Positions 45,600 through 56,849 of a DNA stretch of 64,000 nt are shown here, in pieces. The notes beneath the pieces are model-generated. The model was given only the letters and a program-made list of their open reading frames with translations, was not told the DNA's origin and made no database searches. The DNA is taken from positions 69,004,457 through 69,068,456 of the forward strand of contig NC_086374.1 of the NCBI RefSeq assembly GCF_036588685.1, given 5' to 3'. The position numbers and the translations under genes are program-made. The stretch's first letter is position 1. Each line of letters starts with the position of its first letter. Origin of the DNA: Mytilus trossulus (taxonomy: Eukaryota; Mollusca; Bivalvia; Mytilida; Mytilidae).

Positions 45600-45820
45600 G
45601 GTAACATCTGTTTGGCCTGACAAAATCATTTTATAAAAGTTATTACAATGTATTTTACTTTACATATATTTATACATACAATTCTATTGGATAACACCAT
45701 ATCACCCTTATCACATAACCATGGTAACTTGGAATAATTCAGTTGGTCTTCATTCAATTGCAAGAGAGGACGAATAACCCTAAAAATTTACACCAACGGT
45801 GAATAACAAGACGACTTCAC
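45600..45820 (+). repeat. Segment similar to the region after exon 1 of gene B
   Basis: 'ctattggataacaccatatc', 'cttggaataattcag' and 'ctaaaaatttacaccaacgg' correspond in order to 'ctattggataaaacgtaatc', 'catagaattattcaa' and 'ctaaaaatttaacaccggca' at 52420-52530. This could be a dispersed repeat or the trace of a duplicated promoter region of Cys-rich copy A. Confidence 0.5.
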
Positions 45821-46899
45821 AGTATGGTTTTGTCATTATTGAAGGCCTAAAGATTGCCTATGATTGCTTACATCCACATCACACTGATTTGAATTCCAAT
45901 GGCTTATTTGTCACTGGGCGTAAAACAAATAGCTTCAAACAAACAATCAATCAATTAACAATTAAAAACTAAAATATAATAGACATAAGCGACATATTAA
46001 GAAAAATATTAATGCCAGAATTACCCAATTGTGTTAACTAGCGTTTAACACCAAACACTACCGAAGAACAAAAACACAACCCAGGTGTACCTGGCAAACG
46101 GAAGAGGCATACATTAAAAATGAAAATGCAGAAACGTAAACAACCTTTAACAAAATGAATGTAAAAAATGCGGAATAGAGTACTTCAAAATTGCGGAAAC
46201 GTAGTGCCAAATTGCGGAAATGTAAAACGCCGCTGACCACACCCTAACTTCTTAGTTGGCACACATCAAAGTCGTGCACCTATGGTCGATAGCTTTGTTG
46301 TGAAATAAATAAAGCAAAAGCAAAATTATTTGGCCTTTTGACCATTTCAAATAAGATAATTTAACACGTTTAATTATAAATATTAAGCATAAATCTTTTC
46401 AAGACATTTGTTAATTACTTAAAATAAATATATCATGATTGTTTAATCAGTAAATGTTGTTATGATATTTGGCACGTGTCAATCGGTTCATTTTTTTTTT
46501 CGGCATATCAAAGAAAAACAGGCACGTGTCTAAATAATGTTGAATATCTTATTTATTTATGATTATTTTGCTATAAAATTTGAAATTTATGCATTAAAAA
46601 TCTATTTCTACCATAATATGTAAAAATTATACATATAACAGCACTCCTTCTAGTCCTTAGTGGCATTGTTTACGTCTTTAGTGCACTAAGGAGTCAGTGT
46701 TTTAATTAGAATCACAGATTTTTACGATTCTAGACGAAAATGCAATTTGAATTTTTAGAAATTGAGAAAAATCCAGGAATACAAATTTTTGAGGAATCAT
46801 GCACGGAATTTAGCAGTCCTACATTCGATATGAGTTGTAAATATAGAGAAATATAATTGCTTGTTTATTATGGTTGAAAGAAGTCCATTTACAGGGCTG

Positions 46900-47190
46900 C
46901 AAAACAGATATTTATAGATTATCGTTGATTATCTCAACGAGATTGATTTTCTCGCTTGAGCTGGAACAGCGAAAGTGAGAAAAGCAATCGAGTTGAGATG
47001 ACCAATGATAATCTGTTTATCGCTATTTTACCTATGACGGCGTTGTCAATTTCGTTAGCAACGCCACGTGGCATCCTTAGTTTCTAGCGATAATTTTTCC
47101 ATCTCAAGCGAGAAGCATGATATGAAAATTATCACAAAAAAAAGATCAAAGGAAAAATGCACAAAATAGCGATAATATAAGATACATAAT
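46900..47190. repeat. Palindromic dispersed repeat
   Basis: 'atctcaacgagattgatttt' (46931 on) is mirrored by 'aaagcaatcgagttgagat' (46981-46999), and the outer flanks 'agattatcgttgatt' and 'aatgataatct' also pair. 'tagcgataa' recurs at the right side. Probably a short inverted-repeat element. Confidence 0.65.
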
Positions 47191-47433
47191 GGTTGTATCA
47201 AATCTGAACTTTTTTGTTCCCATGGTTACCAATAGCAGGTCTAGTGATAACTCTCTAACTGTTTAGTATATAAGTATAATTTAATTTAGGATGTAACGCG
47301 TAATCTGATTGGCTGACGTTATTTTGTTATGAGCCCATAAACATAATTTAGTCATGTGACCGTGACGTCATCACGTTTTTTCATGGTTTTATACGGTTTA
47401 AAATGGAATTTAGAATTAAATTATAAGAAATGA

Positions 47434-47568
47434 CTGTAATATTTTTTCTGTCTATTCGAAATAACATAAAAAATGTGGTGCACACTGTTAAATAACCCGC
47501 TACGCGCGTTATTCAATGTGCCCCCAATTTTTTATGTTATTTCTTCATAGACAGAAAAAATATTACAG
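47434..47568. repeat. Inverted repeat with 45-bp arms
   Basis: 'ctgtaatattttttctgtct' + 'attcgaaataacataaaaaa' (47434-47473) is mirrored at 47529-47568 ('ttttttatgttatttcttca' + 'tagacagaaaaaatattaca'). The centre has GC-rich 'cccgctacgcgcgttattca', itself partly self-complementary. Confidence 0.75.
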
Positions 47569-48004
47569 TACTTCCTTTAAGTTAAATAACTCCATTATTT
47601 ATAGGTATAATACCAAGAAAACCATGTGTTTGATGCTGATTCTGAATAAATTTAACAATTTCAGACCGGTTGCTAGAGCTTTTTTTTTTGTTGTTGTTAT
47701 GGTCTTTCAGCCACTTAATTAATTTACGTTTTTGATCGAGTTAAGCCTGCCAATTGATATTTTACCGTGTGTTTTTCTATGTTGTAAAGTTATGCTTTTG
47801 ATTCAGAAAAAGGGAGTAGGTTTGGATCCATTAATTATAATATATAAAACGTTTAATCCCGCTGCAAATGTTTGTGCCTGTACTGAGTCAGGAATCTGAT
47901 GCCCAGTAGTCGTTTGTTTATGTAATTGATACGTGTTTCTCGTTTCTCATTTTTTTTGGATATATTAGACCTTTGGATTTCCCGTTTGAATGGTTTAACA
48001 CTAG

Positions 48005-48165
48005 TAGTTTTGAGGCTCTTTATAGCTTGTTTTTCGATGTGAGCCAATGCTCTGTGTTGAAGGCCGTACATTGACCTATAATAGTTTACTTTTTCTTTTA
48101 TTGTTATTTGGATGGAGAGTTGTCTCATTGGCACTCAAACCACATCTTCCAATATCTACTTAAAT
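48005..48165 (-). repeat. Dispersed repeat of the family A group, reverse
   Basis: 'ctctttatagcttgtttttc', 'gtgttgaaggccgtacattg', 'ggatggagagttgtctcatt' and 'ggcactcaaaccacatcttc'. Same group as 50950-51050 and 53063-53165. Confidence 0.7.
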
Positions 48166-48169
48166 AAAA

Positions 48170-49560
48170 GCTAATATATATATTTTTTTTTTTATCATTT
48201 TTAAACAAATAATAAGTTTTAATATTGTCTATTAAATTACATAAATATAAAAAAATAGCAAAAATCGTAATAATAAACAGGTGTTGTGTTTTGTCATTTT
48301 TATGAATTTTACCAATTTTTGTTGCCATGGTATCCCAAACTTCCTGTTTTTTTATAATTCAATATATGAACTTTAAGATGCAATATTAATCATAGTTTAT
48401 AATGAACCTCTCTGTCCAATTTCAATTTTTCTTGATTTAAAATATGATATTTAAGCTATATTCAGAAAATGTCAAAATACAGATTTTTGCACCTTTTTAA
48501 ATACCATTTTAGCCTTATATAAAAAAAAATCATAATCTGAACATCAAAACATAAACTTAAAATGATGCTTAATTATATGTTGAAATTTTTTTCTTCTAGA
48601 AATTGTCATTATCATATAAAATTGCTGGAACCAAAAAGTTGACATTTCCAATTTTCATGTCTGATTTCATCATAAATTCCTAAAAAAAAAATGGCTGCAT
48701 GTTTCCATAGCAACCGTTCAAAAAATTGAAAAAAAACCTTGCAAATATTTTTTTCAATCTTAGCTGCCTATCATATCATAGAATAAAGCAGTTCTGAGAC
48801 ATACATGAATCACCCCCTGCTTGGATCTTTCAAATAGCTGTATTTAAAAGTACATTTACCTCAGTTTCAGGTATAATTTTATAGATGTGATTTTTTTTCT
48901 TTGACAAGTGCTTTTGACCATCCACAAGAACTTGCGGTCATCAGATGTTCAGTACTTCAGTACTTTGATTTTTTTAATTATGTATACTAACGTTCTGAAA
49001 TACTTTAACGTTTATGAAATACTTATACAAACTTTATATAACGAGATATTATTTTCTCTCTCAAATGCGGGAAAATACTGACTCTGACATTTTTATCTTA
49101 TTTTTCATTGAATTATTTGGGTCTAAAATCGAAAAAAAAGGATCTTTTAAAGTTTTAGTTAATGATCTTTTAAGAGCTATTAAAAAGAAAAATGGGTATT
49201 ATGGGACATAATATTTTACCCTGTGACGTAGAAAAAGTCAAAGGAGTCTGAACATCTACTGACAAAAGAATCCTTAACCTGACCTAAGTACCTGTACATG
49301 TATATCCTTAATGGACTCAGAAACAAGCAATAAGTGCTTATATCAATCTGCCACCTTGATAATACACAAATAAAGCAACAATTACAGACTATAACTCAGA
49401 GAAACTAACCAAACTTCGAGGAAGTTATTAAACACTACACTAAAAGCTAATTTTGTCTACAAAAGACACATTAGTGGTAGTCGAATCAAAACACAAAGAG
49501 GGGAAACTGAAATATTTATAAAGTGTGCCAAAGCTGGCTTATATATATATGTATATAACA
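48170..49560. other. Non-coding stretch before Cys-rich copy A
   Basis: AT-rich. I searched for a signal-peptide exon or a first Cys exon like those of genes B and C and saw none. A decayed family E fragment lies at about 49455-49490 ('tttgtctacaaaagacacat'). Confidence 0.4.
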
Positions 49561-49564
49561 AAAA

Positions 49565-49830
49565 GAAGTGATGTGATTGCCAAAAAGAAAAATCTTCACA
49601 AGAGACCAAATGACACAGAAATTAACACGAAGGTCACAAATAGCAACGCCTATATCGCATAGTCATCAATAAAATGCCAGGAAATGGCAAATGAAAAGTA
49701 TTTCAAACGAAAAAACTCAAGAAACGGTATAATTCATGTACAAAATAATGAACAAAAGCGAATATGTAACATAGAAACAACGGACAACCACTGAATTACA
49801 GGTTTTTGACTTAGAACAGACACATACAGA
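49565..49830 (+). repeat. Dispersed repeat family A, long copy
   Basis: 'gaagtgatgtgattgccaaa', 'tcttcacaagagaccaaatg', 'aacggacaaccactgaatta' and 'caggtttttgacttagaaca'. It ends about 65 bases before the Cys-rich exon. Confidence 0.7.
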
Positions 49831-49893
49831 ATTTTCCATTTATGGTTATATTTAAAAAAAAAATACCTTTTACTTTTTAACATACATTTGTAG

Positions 49894-50159
49894 TGTGCGA
49901 GGGAACAACAAAATGTCTTCCTGCTCCATCAAAAGATTGCACTACTAGTACATTTTACAGAACAATTAATAATGTTAAATGTGAATCAGGCTGCAGACAT
50001 TGGTGCTGCAAAACTGAAGAAGTTCTAAACGATTGTCCAGTAACGAACCCAGACAAACCATGGTGTGTAAGCACATATATTAATCGTTACACAATAAATG
50101 GGAAGGAGTGTCCAGTATCTTGTGGTTGTGTGCCGGACTGCAAAAGATGGACATACTAA
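49894..50159 (+). CDS. Terminal exon of Cys-rich secreted family, copy A
   Basis: Acceptor ACATTTGTAG| then two bases completing a codon (phase 1) and 87 residues ending TAA, as in gene B. 13 Cys follow the order C-x5-C-x7-C-x13-C-x3-C-x3-CC, then C, CPVSCGC and PDC. By hand, about 59 of 87 positions match gene B; every B cysteine is kept except the last, which is Tyr here. Two degenerate modules are visible: CLPAPSKDC...TINNVKC and CPVTNPDKPWC...YTINGKEC. No exon for a signal peptide or the first module is visible between 43.4 kb and here. So it is either a gene fragment or a gene whose upstream exons have diverged beyond recognition. The frame is intact, which argues against an old pseudogene. 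Confidence 0.72.
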
Positions 50160-50212
50160 AATTTTAAATTTTGAACTGAAATCTGTATGTCAGATATATT
50201 ATTTTTTTTAAA

Positions 50213-50218
50213 AATAAA
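50213..50218 (+). promoter_or_regulatory. Polyadenylation signal of copy A
   Basis: AATAAA 54 bases after the stop. Confidence 0.6.
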
Positions 50219-50499
50219 ATTGGACAATAATTCGATTTCTTCTATCAAACCAAGGTTTTCATACGTCATGCTAATGTGTCAAATGTAAGACAAATGTACT
50301 GATATTTCCATATTTCCGGTAATTCATTCACCAATGGTCTAATATTAACAGAGAAAAAAAAAACCAACGAATATCAATATCAAACTCATTATGTTAATTG
50401 GACCCAGTTTGATAAGATTACTGCCATGTAATTTTTACTAGGTTACATTTTTGTTCGCTTTGAATACAACTTATGGCTAAAATCAGCAAAGACGCATCG

Positions 50500-50940
50500 A
50501 GACAACATCTGATACAGATTTAATAACACTTTTAGACATGTGGATGTTATCTCGACTCGCAATAATGACGACTTCAGTAACTGCACTAAAGAGATGTGTC
50601 TTGCTGAGCTGAACTTAAATAAAGCCAATATTAACAATGAGCACTTCCCTTTCCTGATATCTATATCTTTAACGGGAATCTTGATATCAAATTTATTATA
50701 AAAGAGATGATTTTCATTTTCTATGGTTAATTATCTATCTTAAGAAGGTGACGCTCCCTTACCACCGTCTTAATAACATTAACGGTACAAATTTTCCTGC
50801 ACTTAATGCGCATTTCGACAATACATGTCTCTTCAGTGATGCTCGTGGCCAAAGTGTTTATATATCTCAACTTGAATTGTTCGGTGTGCTCGTGTAACTA
50901 ACAACATATTTCATGTCAACGAAATTAATCTTTGCATTAC
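50500..50940 (+). pseudogene. Decayed RT-element relic, plus strand
   Basis: Frames give MCLAELNLNKANINNEHFPF (from about 50595) and, after interruptions, an 'xKRDDFxFxMVNY'-like stretch near 50700, an 'EGDAPLP'-like stretch near 50750 and SVYISQLELFGVLV near 50855. The order matches the relic at 4085-4484 (DGDVPLEP, GVYISELVRH). Multiple stops; dead. Confidence 0.6.
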
Positions 50941-50949
50941 TGGAAAGTT

Positions 50950-51050
50950 ATAACATCATTGACCTATAATGGTTTACTTTTTTAAAATTGTTCATCGGAT
51001 GGAGAGTTGTCTCATTAGCACTCACACCACATCTTCCTATATCTATGTAG
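50950..51050 (-). repeat. Dispersed repeat of the family A group, reverse
   Basis: 'cattgacctataatggttta', 'ggatggagagttgtctcatt' and 'agcactcacaccacatcttc'. Confidence 0.7.
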
Positions 51051-51574
51051 ACATACTTACTAAGATAATATTTTGTCAATTTCATTATAGACGGTATATT
51101 TTGGTATTTTTATTCATTCACTCATAAGGTCTATGCATCGGTAATAAACACATAAAAATAAAGACAGTTGTATGCATGCTACGGGTTTTGTTCATCTCAT
51201 ATATAATACCCATCTATGATGGTATGATACCAAACCCTAACTGGAGGGATTGTGTTTGATTTGCATATGATCAATACATAATCTTTAATCAGTGTTATTG
51301 AAGACTGGAGCTGGCATGTCAGTAACTGTTAAGTACCCTTGACCATTCTGCTTCGTATTTTTGTTACTTATTCTGACATCGGACTTGGATTTTTTAACTG
51401 ATTTTTACTGTGCACATTGCTGTGTGCATGCTTATTTCACATTGGCTAGATGCATAGGAGAAAAAATAAAAAAAAGTCTGAACTAGTAACATTTCTACGA
51501 CAGATTTTATCCTGTGGATCACAAGTGTTGATGATACAAGTCTGAAAACATACCCTGTATAATTTTTCTAAATA

Positions 51575-51716
51575 AAAGCCCAGCAATGTTGGATCTGCAA
51601 ATTTGAGTAAGCATTATTTTGTTCTTCCCTTGCCGGGATTCAAACTCATGCTACATGTACGCAGATATCGTAGCACCAAATCGCCTTGCACTAACCCCGA
51701 CGCGCTAGACTTACAA
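51575..51716 (-). mobile_element. tRNA-derived SINE, second type, minus strand
   Basis: The minus strand starts 'gtctagcgcgtcggggttag' + 'tgcaaggcgatttggtgcta' (A-box region) and reaches a B-box-like 'gagtttgaatcccgg', about tRNA spacing. The body continues with 'caagggaagaacaaaataat' and 'agatccaacattgctggg'. It differs from the SINE at 22761 and 58965. Confidence 0.7.
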
Positions 51717-51894
51717 TGATATAGAGAAACTACTATAAAATCTATCAAATGGTAACAATTTCCCTTAAATCAAACGTTACAATTCAGCTTCATTTAGACA
51801 ACTTGATATCAGTTTGTTTTATTTTCTTGTTTATTTCATTAAAATTATTTACAGTCAATGGAACTAAGAACAAAAAGTTATGAAAGGTTATAAT

Positions 51895-51960
51895 TTAATA
51901 AGCCATACGCGCGTTTCAACTACATAAGACTTATCAGTGACGCTCGGGACTCCCGATTAA
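51895..51960 (+). repeat. Dispersed repeat family E
   Basis: 'acgcgcgtttcaactacata' and 'agacttatcagtgacgctcg'. Confidence 0.7.
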
Positions 51961-52313
51961 CAAATGGTTAAAAGATGTTTTTGTTTATGTTGTTAGTTTT
52001 AGTTTTTTTTTGTCACTACATTATAAACTTTACAACAGTTGAAATATACATTTATAAAAGTTATGTACATTAGAGTGTATGTTGTTTTCCCCCAGATATT
52101 CACCAACGTGTTTAAATTTATTTATATGACAAAAAAAATCATTATTATTATTATTAATCATCATTCTGGAAAGAAAAATGTAAACAAGTTCTCTCTGTGC
52201 CATGCTATTAATAACCTCTAACATTATGTACGTACAAGGAAATGGCTAGAAGTACTTAAATTGAAGTCACAGAAAACTTTTCACTAATTTATATTTACTT
52301 TGGACGTCCAATA

Positions 52314-52325
52314 CGATATATAAAA
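52314..52325 (+). promoter_or_regulatory. TATA box of Cys-rich gene B
   Basis: 'cgatatataaaa' lies about 30 bases before the presumed start of a short noncoding exon. The upstream ~200 bases resemble those before gene C's TATA (for example 'gtgccatgctattaataacc' against 'gtgccagtctgttaataacc'), supporting a duplicated promoter. Confidence 0.7.
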
Positions 52326-52344
52326 AAAACTTTTACAGTTAGGC

Positions 52345-52361
52345 TGTACACAAACATACAG
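52345..52361 (+). other. Noncoding first exon (5' UTR) of gene B
   Basis: Short exon ending 'caaacatacag|gtaagc'. The start is inferred as ~30 bases after the TATA box. Gene C has the same TATA - short exon - GTAAGC layout. Confidence 0.6.
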
Positions 52362-52549
52362 GTAAGCATATAGCATTTAATTCATTATTATACCTTACAT
52401 ATAATATTTTATTAATAATGCTATTGGATAAAACGTAATCACGTGACATAGAATTATTCAATTTACTTTTAATTAATTCCAAGGACGGACAAATAATTCT
52501 AAAAATTTAACACCGGCAGTGAACAACAATATTGTTTACCGGCGAAAAC

Positions 52550-53055
52550 CCTTTGGAGTTTACAGATTCGTATATTCGAGTTATTTCTCATGAAAATGAC
52601 GTCATAGCCGTAGGTAAACAAAATGGCAACGCTCAGGGTATACAGGAAGCCCATTATGTGACGAGGAAACAAGGCTTTAGTCAGGCATCAAGTACCGATG
52701 ATATCTCTTATAAACGGTCCTTTTCAAGGCCATCAATATTTTACAAAAGATTCTACCTTTGTTGTAATTTCTTGTCTGTACATACAAGAAATTCAAACTT
52801 CAAAGACTCGAATCTTTTCTTCAATAGCTAACTTTATTTATTTTGTATGGTAAGTACTTTTTTTGAATGATTAAAACACCCTTCCACTGTTAATTCGGTA
52901 TAATAAAACAATTATGGCACCAAAAAGAGTTGAAAATCCAAAAATGACAAGCGCCCTCAGTGAAATAACCTTCTTGTGTTGACAGTAAAGGATATTCACC
53001 TTTTCTACCGGCTATAATTGTATAATAATAATGTTTGATGAATTGGGATTAATAG
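52550..53055. other. Intron 1 of gene B, no recognised content
   Basis: The 99-residue open frame at 52532-52831 has no domain or splice signals and lies inside the intron. Not supported as a gene. Confidence 0.35.
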
Positions 53056-53062
53056 ATAAAGG

Positions 53063-53165
53063 AAGATGTGGTGTGAGTGCCAATGAGACAACTCTCCATC
53101 CAAATAACAATTTAAAAAAGTAAACCATTATAGGTCCAAGTACGGCCTGGATTAATGTATGAATG
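53063..53165 (+). repeat. Dispersed repeat of the family A group, in intron 1 of gene B
   Basis: 'ggaagatgtggtgtgagtgc', 'caatgagacaactctccatc' and 'ttataggtccaagtacggcc'. Confidence 0.7.
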
Positions 53166-54159
53166 TTTGACCTTAAACAAACAACAATTGAAACATGATA
53201 ATACATTCCAATAAATTTCAAGAGATTTTCTACTTTTCTTAAACAAATCTTTACGTTATTGCGTTACAGAAGGATACAAACTTCAAATGTTGTTTTATGC
53301 CATATACATATTTACAATGAAAGAGTTATCATGGTTATAGAAACAAACGTGAGAAAAAAATGGCAAAAGTCAATTGATTTTGTTATAATTATTACATGTA
53401 GTTTATTTTTTAACATCTCACAAAAACAGGGCAGCAGTTACTTTTCTTGGAATGTTGGCGTTACTATGTGTATTCCATTTTCATACAGTATCAGTATTAT
53501 TGATATATTACAAATGGTGTAGCATTCTTCTTTCATTGGTTTTTATGCTCAAGTGATTCAAATTGAATTCCATCAAAATACATATGAAGTCTTTTTTTCT
53601 TCTTCTATTTTTAGGTGTATGGAGGTTATGTTTCTATTAACTAATGCATGCAAAACACAATATAAAAAACACAAAAAGTCAATTTCCATTATACACGTTT
53701 TACATATTTTTTTTATGTAATATATGATTGGTAAACACACGTCTCTCATAATTAATGAGGAGAAAAATAAAATAACAATCATAGTATTATCAACCATTTT
53801 CTGTTTGAATGTGCATATTTTTGTGGACTGACGAAAAACCATTATCAAAATATTCAAACGGTCAAAGCTGTATAAATAAACAGGCAGAAGACCACAAAGA
53901 ATAAATTAAATAAATAAGTTTGAGCAACACGAGCCCTACAAAAACGAAAATTCATAAACACAATCGGTTTAGGATAATAGAACACCGCATATTTGTCAGC
54001 TTACACACATGTATAACAAATAAACAGAGATATTCAAATTGACCATAAGAGACAACATAACACTATAAAATTAGATGCATTTTGAAATCACTATATAATA
54101 AGAAAAATACACAAATAGCTCAAGTCAAGTGTAGTGAATAAACTCAAAATAAATACTAA

Positions 54160-54300
54160 GACTATAGTTTGTATCTACTCAGATGCGCGTTTCGTCTACA
54201 AAAGACTCATCAGTGACGCTCGAATCCAAAAAAAGTAAGAAGTCGAAGAGCATTAGAAAATTCCTAAATGTTTTGTCAAATACAGCTAAGGTAATCATGA
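54160..54300 (+). repeat. Dispersed repeat family E, in intron 1 of gene B
   Basis: 'gatgcgcgtttcgtctacaa', 'aagactcatcagtgacgctc', 'gaagtcgaagagcattagaa' and 'gtcaaatacagctaaggtaa'. Gene C's intron 1 holds the same repeat, so the repeat may predate the gene duplication. Confidence 0.8.
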
Positions 54301-54432
54301 TAGATTGTGACTGCCAATAACACCACATATTGAATTAACAAACACCATTAAGATATTAAATTTTAAAACCAAGTACAGTTGTCTATATCTGATATTTTTT
54401 TTATTCTAGCTTATCCATACCATACGACTCAT

Positions 54433-56833
54433 ATGATGCATCTGATATTGATTCTTCTTGTGACTCCTTTTGTTTTCGGTAAATATACAGCTACATGTAC
54501 TTTATGTCTACTAAAATTCTGAACGAATTCTAAAAGAAAATTCAATGACTTAATGTCTTTAATTATCAGCTGTATTGCACGAGGCCAGGAAACAAGTGTA
54601 ATGTGAGCTTCAGCGACCTATTACCTCTGGTTCGTGTCGAGTACACATACTGCCGATATTTGTTTAAATTTGTACATTTTTTTCCATCTCAAGCGTTGAA
54701 TTTGTTTTTGAAAGAAATCGACAGGACATAAACGCAGACTGCAATGAGGAACCCAAATTGATCTGTCATGTAAACAATACTTTGACATAACTGTTCGCTT
54801 GCAACAGAAGCAGGATACCATGAGACTATTTACGTCTTGTATATGTATATCGTTGTTTTGTTATGTGGGAACCTGTATTAGTATCATAGAAATGTCGATC
54901 GCAGAATAAATATAAAAACCGATTACATATACCACTTTTATATAGAAATCTCATTCATGTAATTAAACTGTAATTTTTATTTGTAGAGAATTTTATTTGA
55001 TGCCTTTATGATGCATTTTTATAATTTATATAAGTATCATACTGTTTTATTAGTGTTAAACACATACACTGTTGCATTTATTTGTTATTCATCATTTGTA
55101 TTCGAAAAAATCGAGAGAATACAGATAAAATCGCAGAAAAATAACGAAAAAAAAAAACCAAGTCTCATGCCGTTGAAAAAAAACAAAACATTAGAGTAAA
55201 AAAATATCAGTTAAAAAATCATGTGTACTTTAAATTGCGTAAGAAATATAACTGTGTACTAAATCTGTTACCATTTTGTGATACCTGCATGATAATAATT
55301 ATCGCTCATGGAGCCAGAAACGTGGGCGTTGAGTCCAAGTCTACACTGGTGTAAACTACAAATCTTACATTTTGTTTTTATAATGAAACTTCAAGAATTA
55401 ATAAAACACTTAATTTTTCTATTTATATATTGTGATTTTTTTTGATTTTTTTTTTATGTCAAACTGTTTCTTTTTTGCCTTACAATATTCGCAATAATTT
55501 TACTGCATATACTTTTGTATTGCAAGTTGTTCCTAATGATTTAAATCTTAATCTACAGCGTCTGGAGCTCGAAATTGTCCAAGGCGACCACGTCGCCCTG
55601 ATGGATGTGATAAAGTAATCAACCACTACACGAAAGGATGTTTGACAAGATATGAATGTAAAAAAGAAGGTCAACGTGAGTATTACAACTGCAAGAATTA
55701 AACATGCATTTTTTATATGGTTTTTGAAATATTATATAAAAAAAACATTAAAAAAAAACCTAAAGGGACATAATAACTCAAACATAGACTGAAAACACCA
55801 TGGCTACAAAGGAAAAGACCAAACGGATAAACAACAATTCACAAAACACAACAATTTAAACTAAAGACGGAACAACACGAACCCCAACACAAACTACGAG
55901 TAATCTCGGGTGCTTCGGGAGAGTGAGTAAAACCAGCACTGCGTGTGACACCTGTCGTGTTACTCAACATTCGATGATGATGATGATAATTCTAATAATA
56001 TAGAAAGACATATACACTAGTTTCTTCTATGTCAAAATATTTGAATTCTGATTGACAGACTTGATATGATTCGCCTAATTAAATGAGTCTTGTTTCTAGA
56101 GAAAAATCTTATTTACAGAGTCTGAAGATTGTCACTTATGCCCACAGGGTTTTAACGAAACACAATATGTGTTATAGTTGCTATGGAAGCGTGACGTTTA
56201 AGCCTCTATGACTTTTCATGAAAGTAAAATAGTAAAATAATGATTTGCTTTTAGAAGGCAGTTAAGTTTAATTTTTTCAAATTAGCTAAGAAAGATTGAT
56301 GATGAATTATTCACTTGTATTAAAGTGATTATTCACTTGCAAGTGCCAGTGAATAATTGAATTCAATTGAATCCGTATTCATGTGAACCTCAATGTAACC
56401 CCTTAGCTAAAGATGGATAGTATATATGCATTTTGCATAAAAAATTATCGTCTTTTGCAGTGATGAAACTTATTTAAGTTTTTCTTTAAATCTAGATACA
56501 CGTTTTTCGTAAAATTGTTGCACTGAATTTCAAACTATTTGATATTTCTTTATGTTTAACATAGCTTGCGCTGGAACAACAGGATGCCCTCCTGCTCCAT
56601 CAAAAGACTGTTCCACTCGAACATTTTACAAAACCATCAATAAGGTCAAATGTATATCGGGCTGTAAACATTGGTGTTGCAAAACTGAAGAAGAAGTACT
56701 TAAAGAATGTCCAAAAACCAGCCCAGACAATCCATACTGTATACACACTAATGTTGTACGTTACACCATAAATGGAAGAAAGTGTCCAGTATATTGTGGA
56801 TGCATACCGGACTGCAGAAAATTGACATGCTAA
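54433..56833 (+). CDS. Cysteine-rich secreted protein, gene B (complete)
   Basis: Coding exons 54433-54478, 55559-55675 and 56565-56833; all introns phase 1, with GTAAAT/GTGAGT donors and TTCTAG, CTACAG, ACATAG acceptors. Exon 2 of the transcript starts at 54420; two in-frame ATGs (54433, 54436) are possible. The 143-residue product has a signal peptide, MMHLILILLVTPFVFA, cut near residue 16. The mature part is basic with 18 Cys in three degenerate modules: NCPRRPRRPDGC...YTKGCLTRYEC (own exon), CPPAPSKDC...INKVKC plus GCKHWCC, and CPKTSPDNPYC...YTINGRKC plus CGCIPDC. Exported and disulfide-bonded is the safe inference. Host-defence or structural roles are open, and I recognise no named family. 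Its first Cys exon is symmetric (1-1), so it could be skipped or duplicated in frame. Intron 3 carries a C-tail repeat. It sits between copies A and C in the same orientation. Confidence 0.9.
55765..55970 (-). repeat. C tail, in intron 3 of gene B
   Basis: 'agactgaaaacaccatggct', 'acgaaccccaacacaaacta', 'cgagtaatctcgggtgcttc' and 'gtgacacctgtcgtgttact', a diverged version of 9040-9235. Confidence 0.7.
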
Positions 56834-56837
56834 ATCA

Positions 56838-56843
56838 AATAAA
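56838..56843 (+). promoter_or_regulatory. Polyadenylation signal of gene B
   Basis: AATAAA just 5 bases after the stop codon, an unusually short distance; a later signal may also be used. Confidence 0.5.
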
Positions 56844-56849
56844 GAGTTG

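Noticed and set aside
52141..52158. (ATT)n run, and (GAT)n near 55975
   Set aside because: Ordinary short microsatellites with no link to nearby features.
52532..52831. 99-residue plus-strand frame
   Set aside because: Lies within intron 1 of gene B, without splice sites or conserved partner in gene C.
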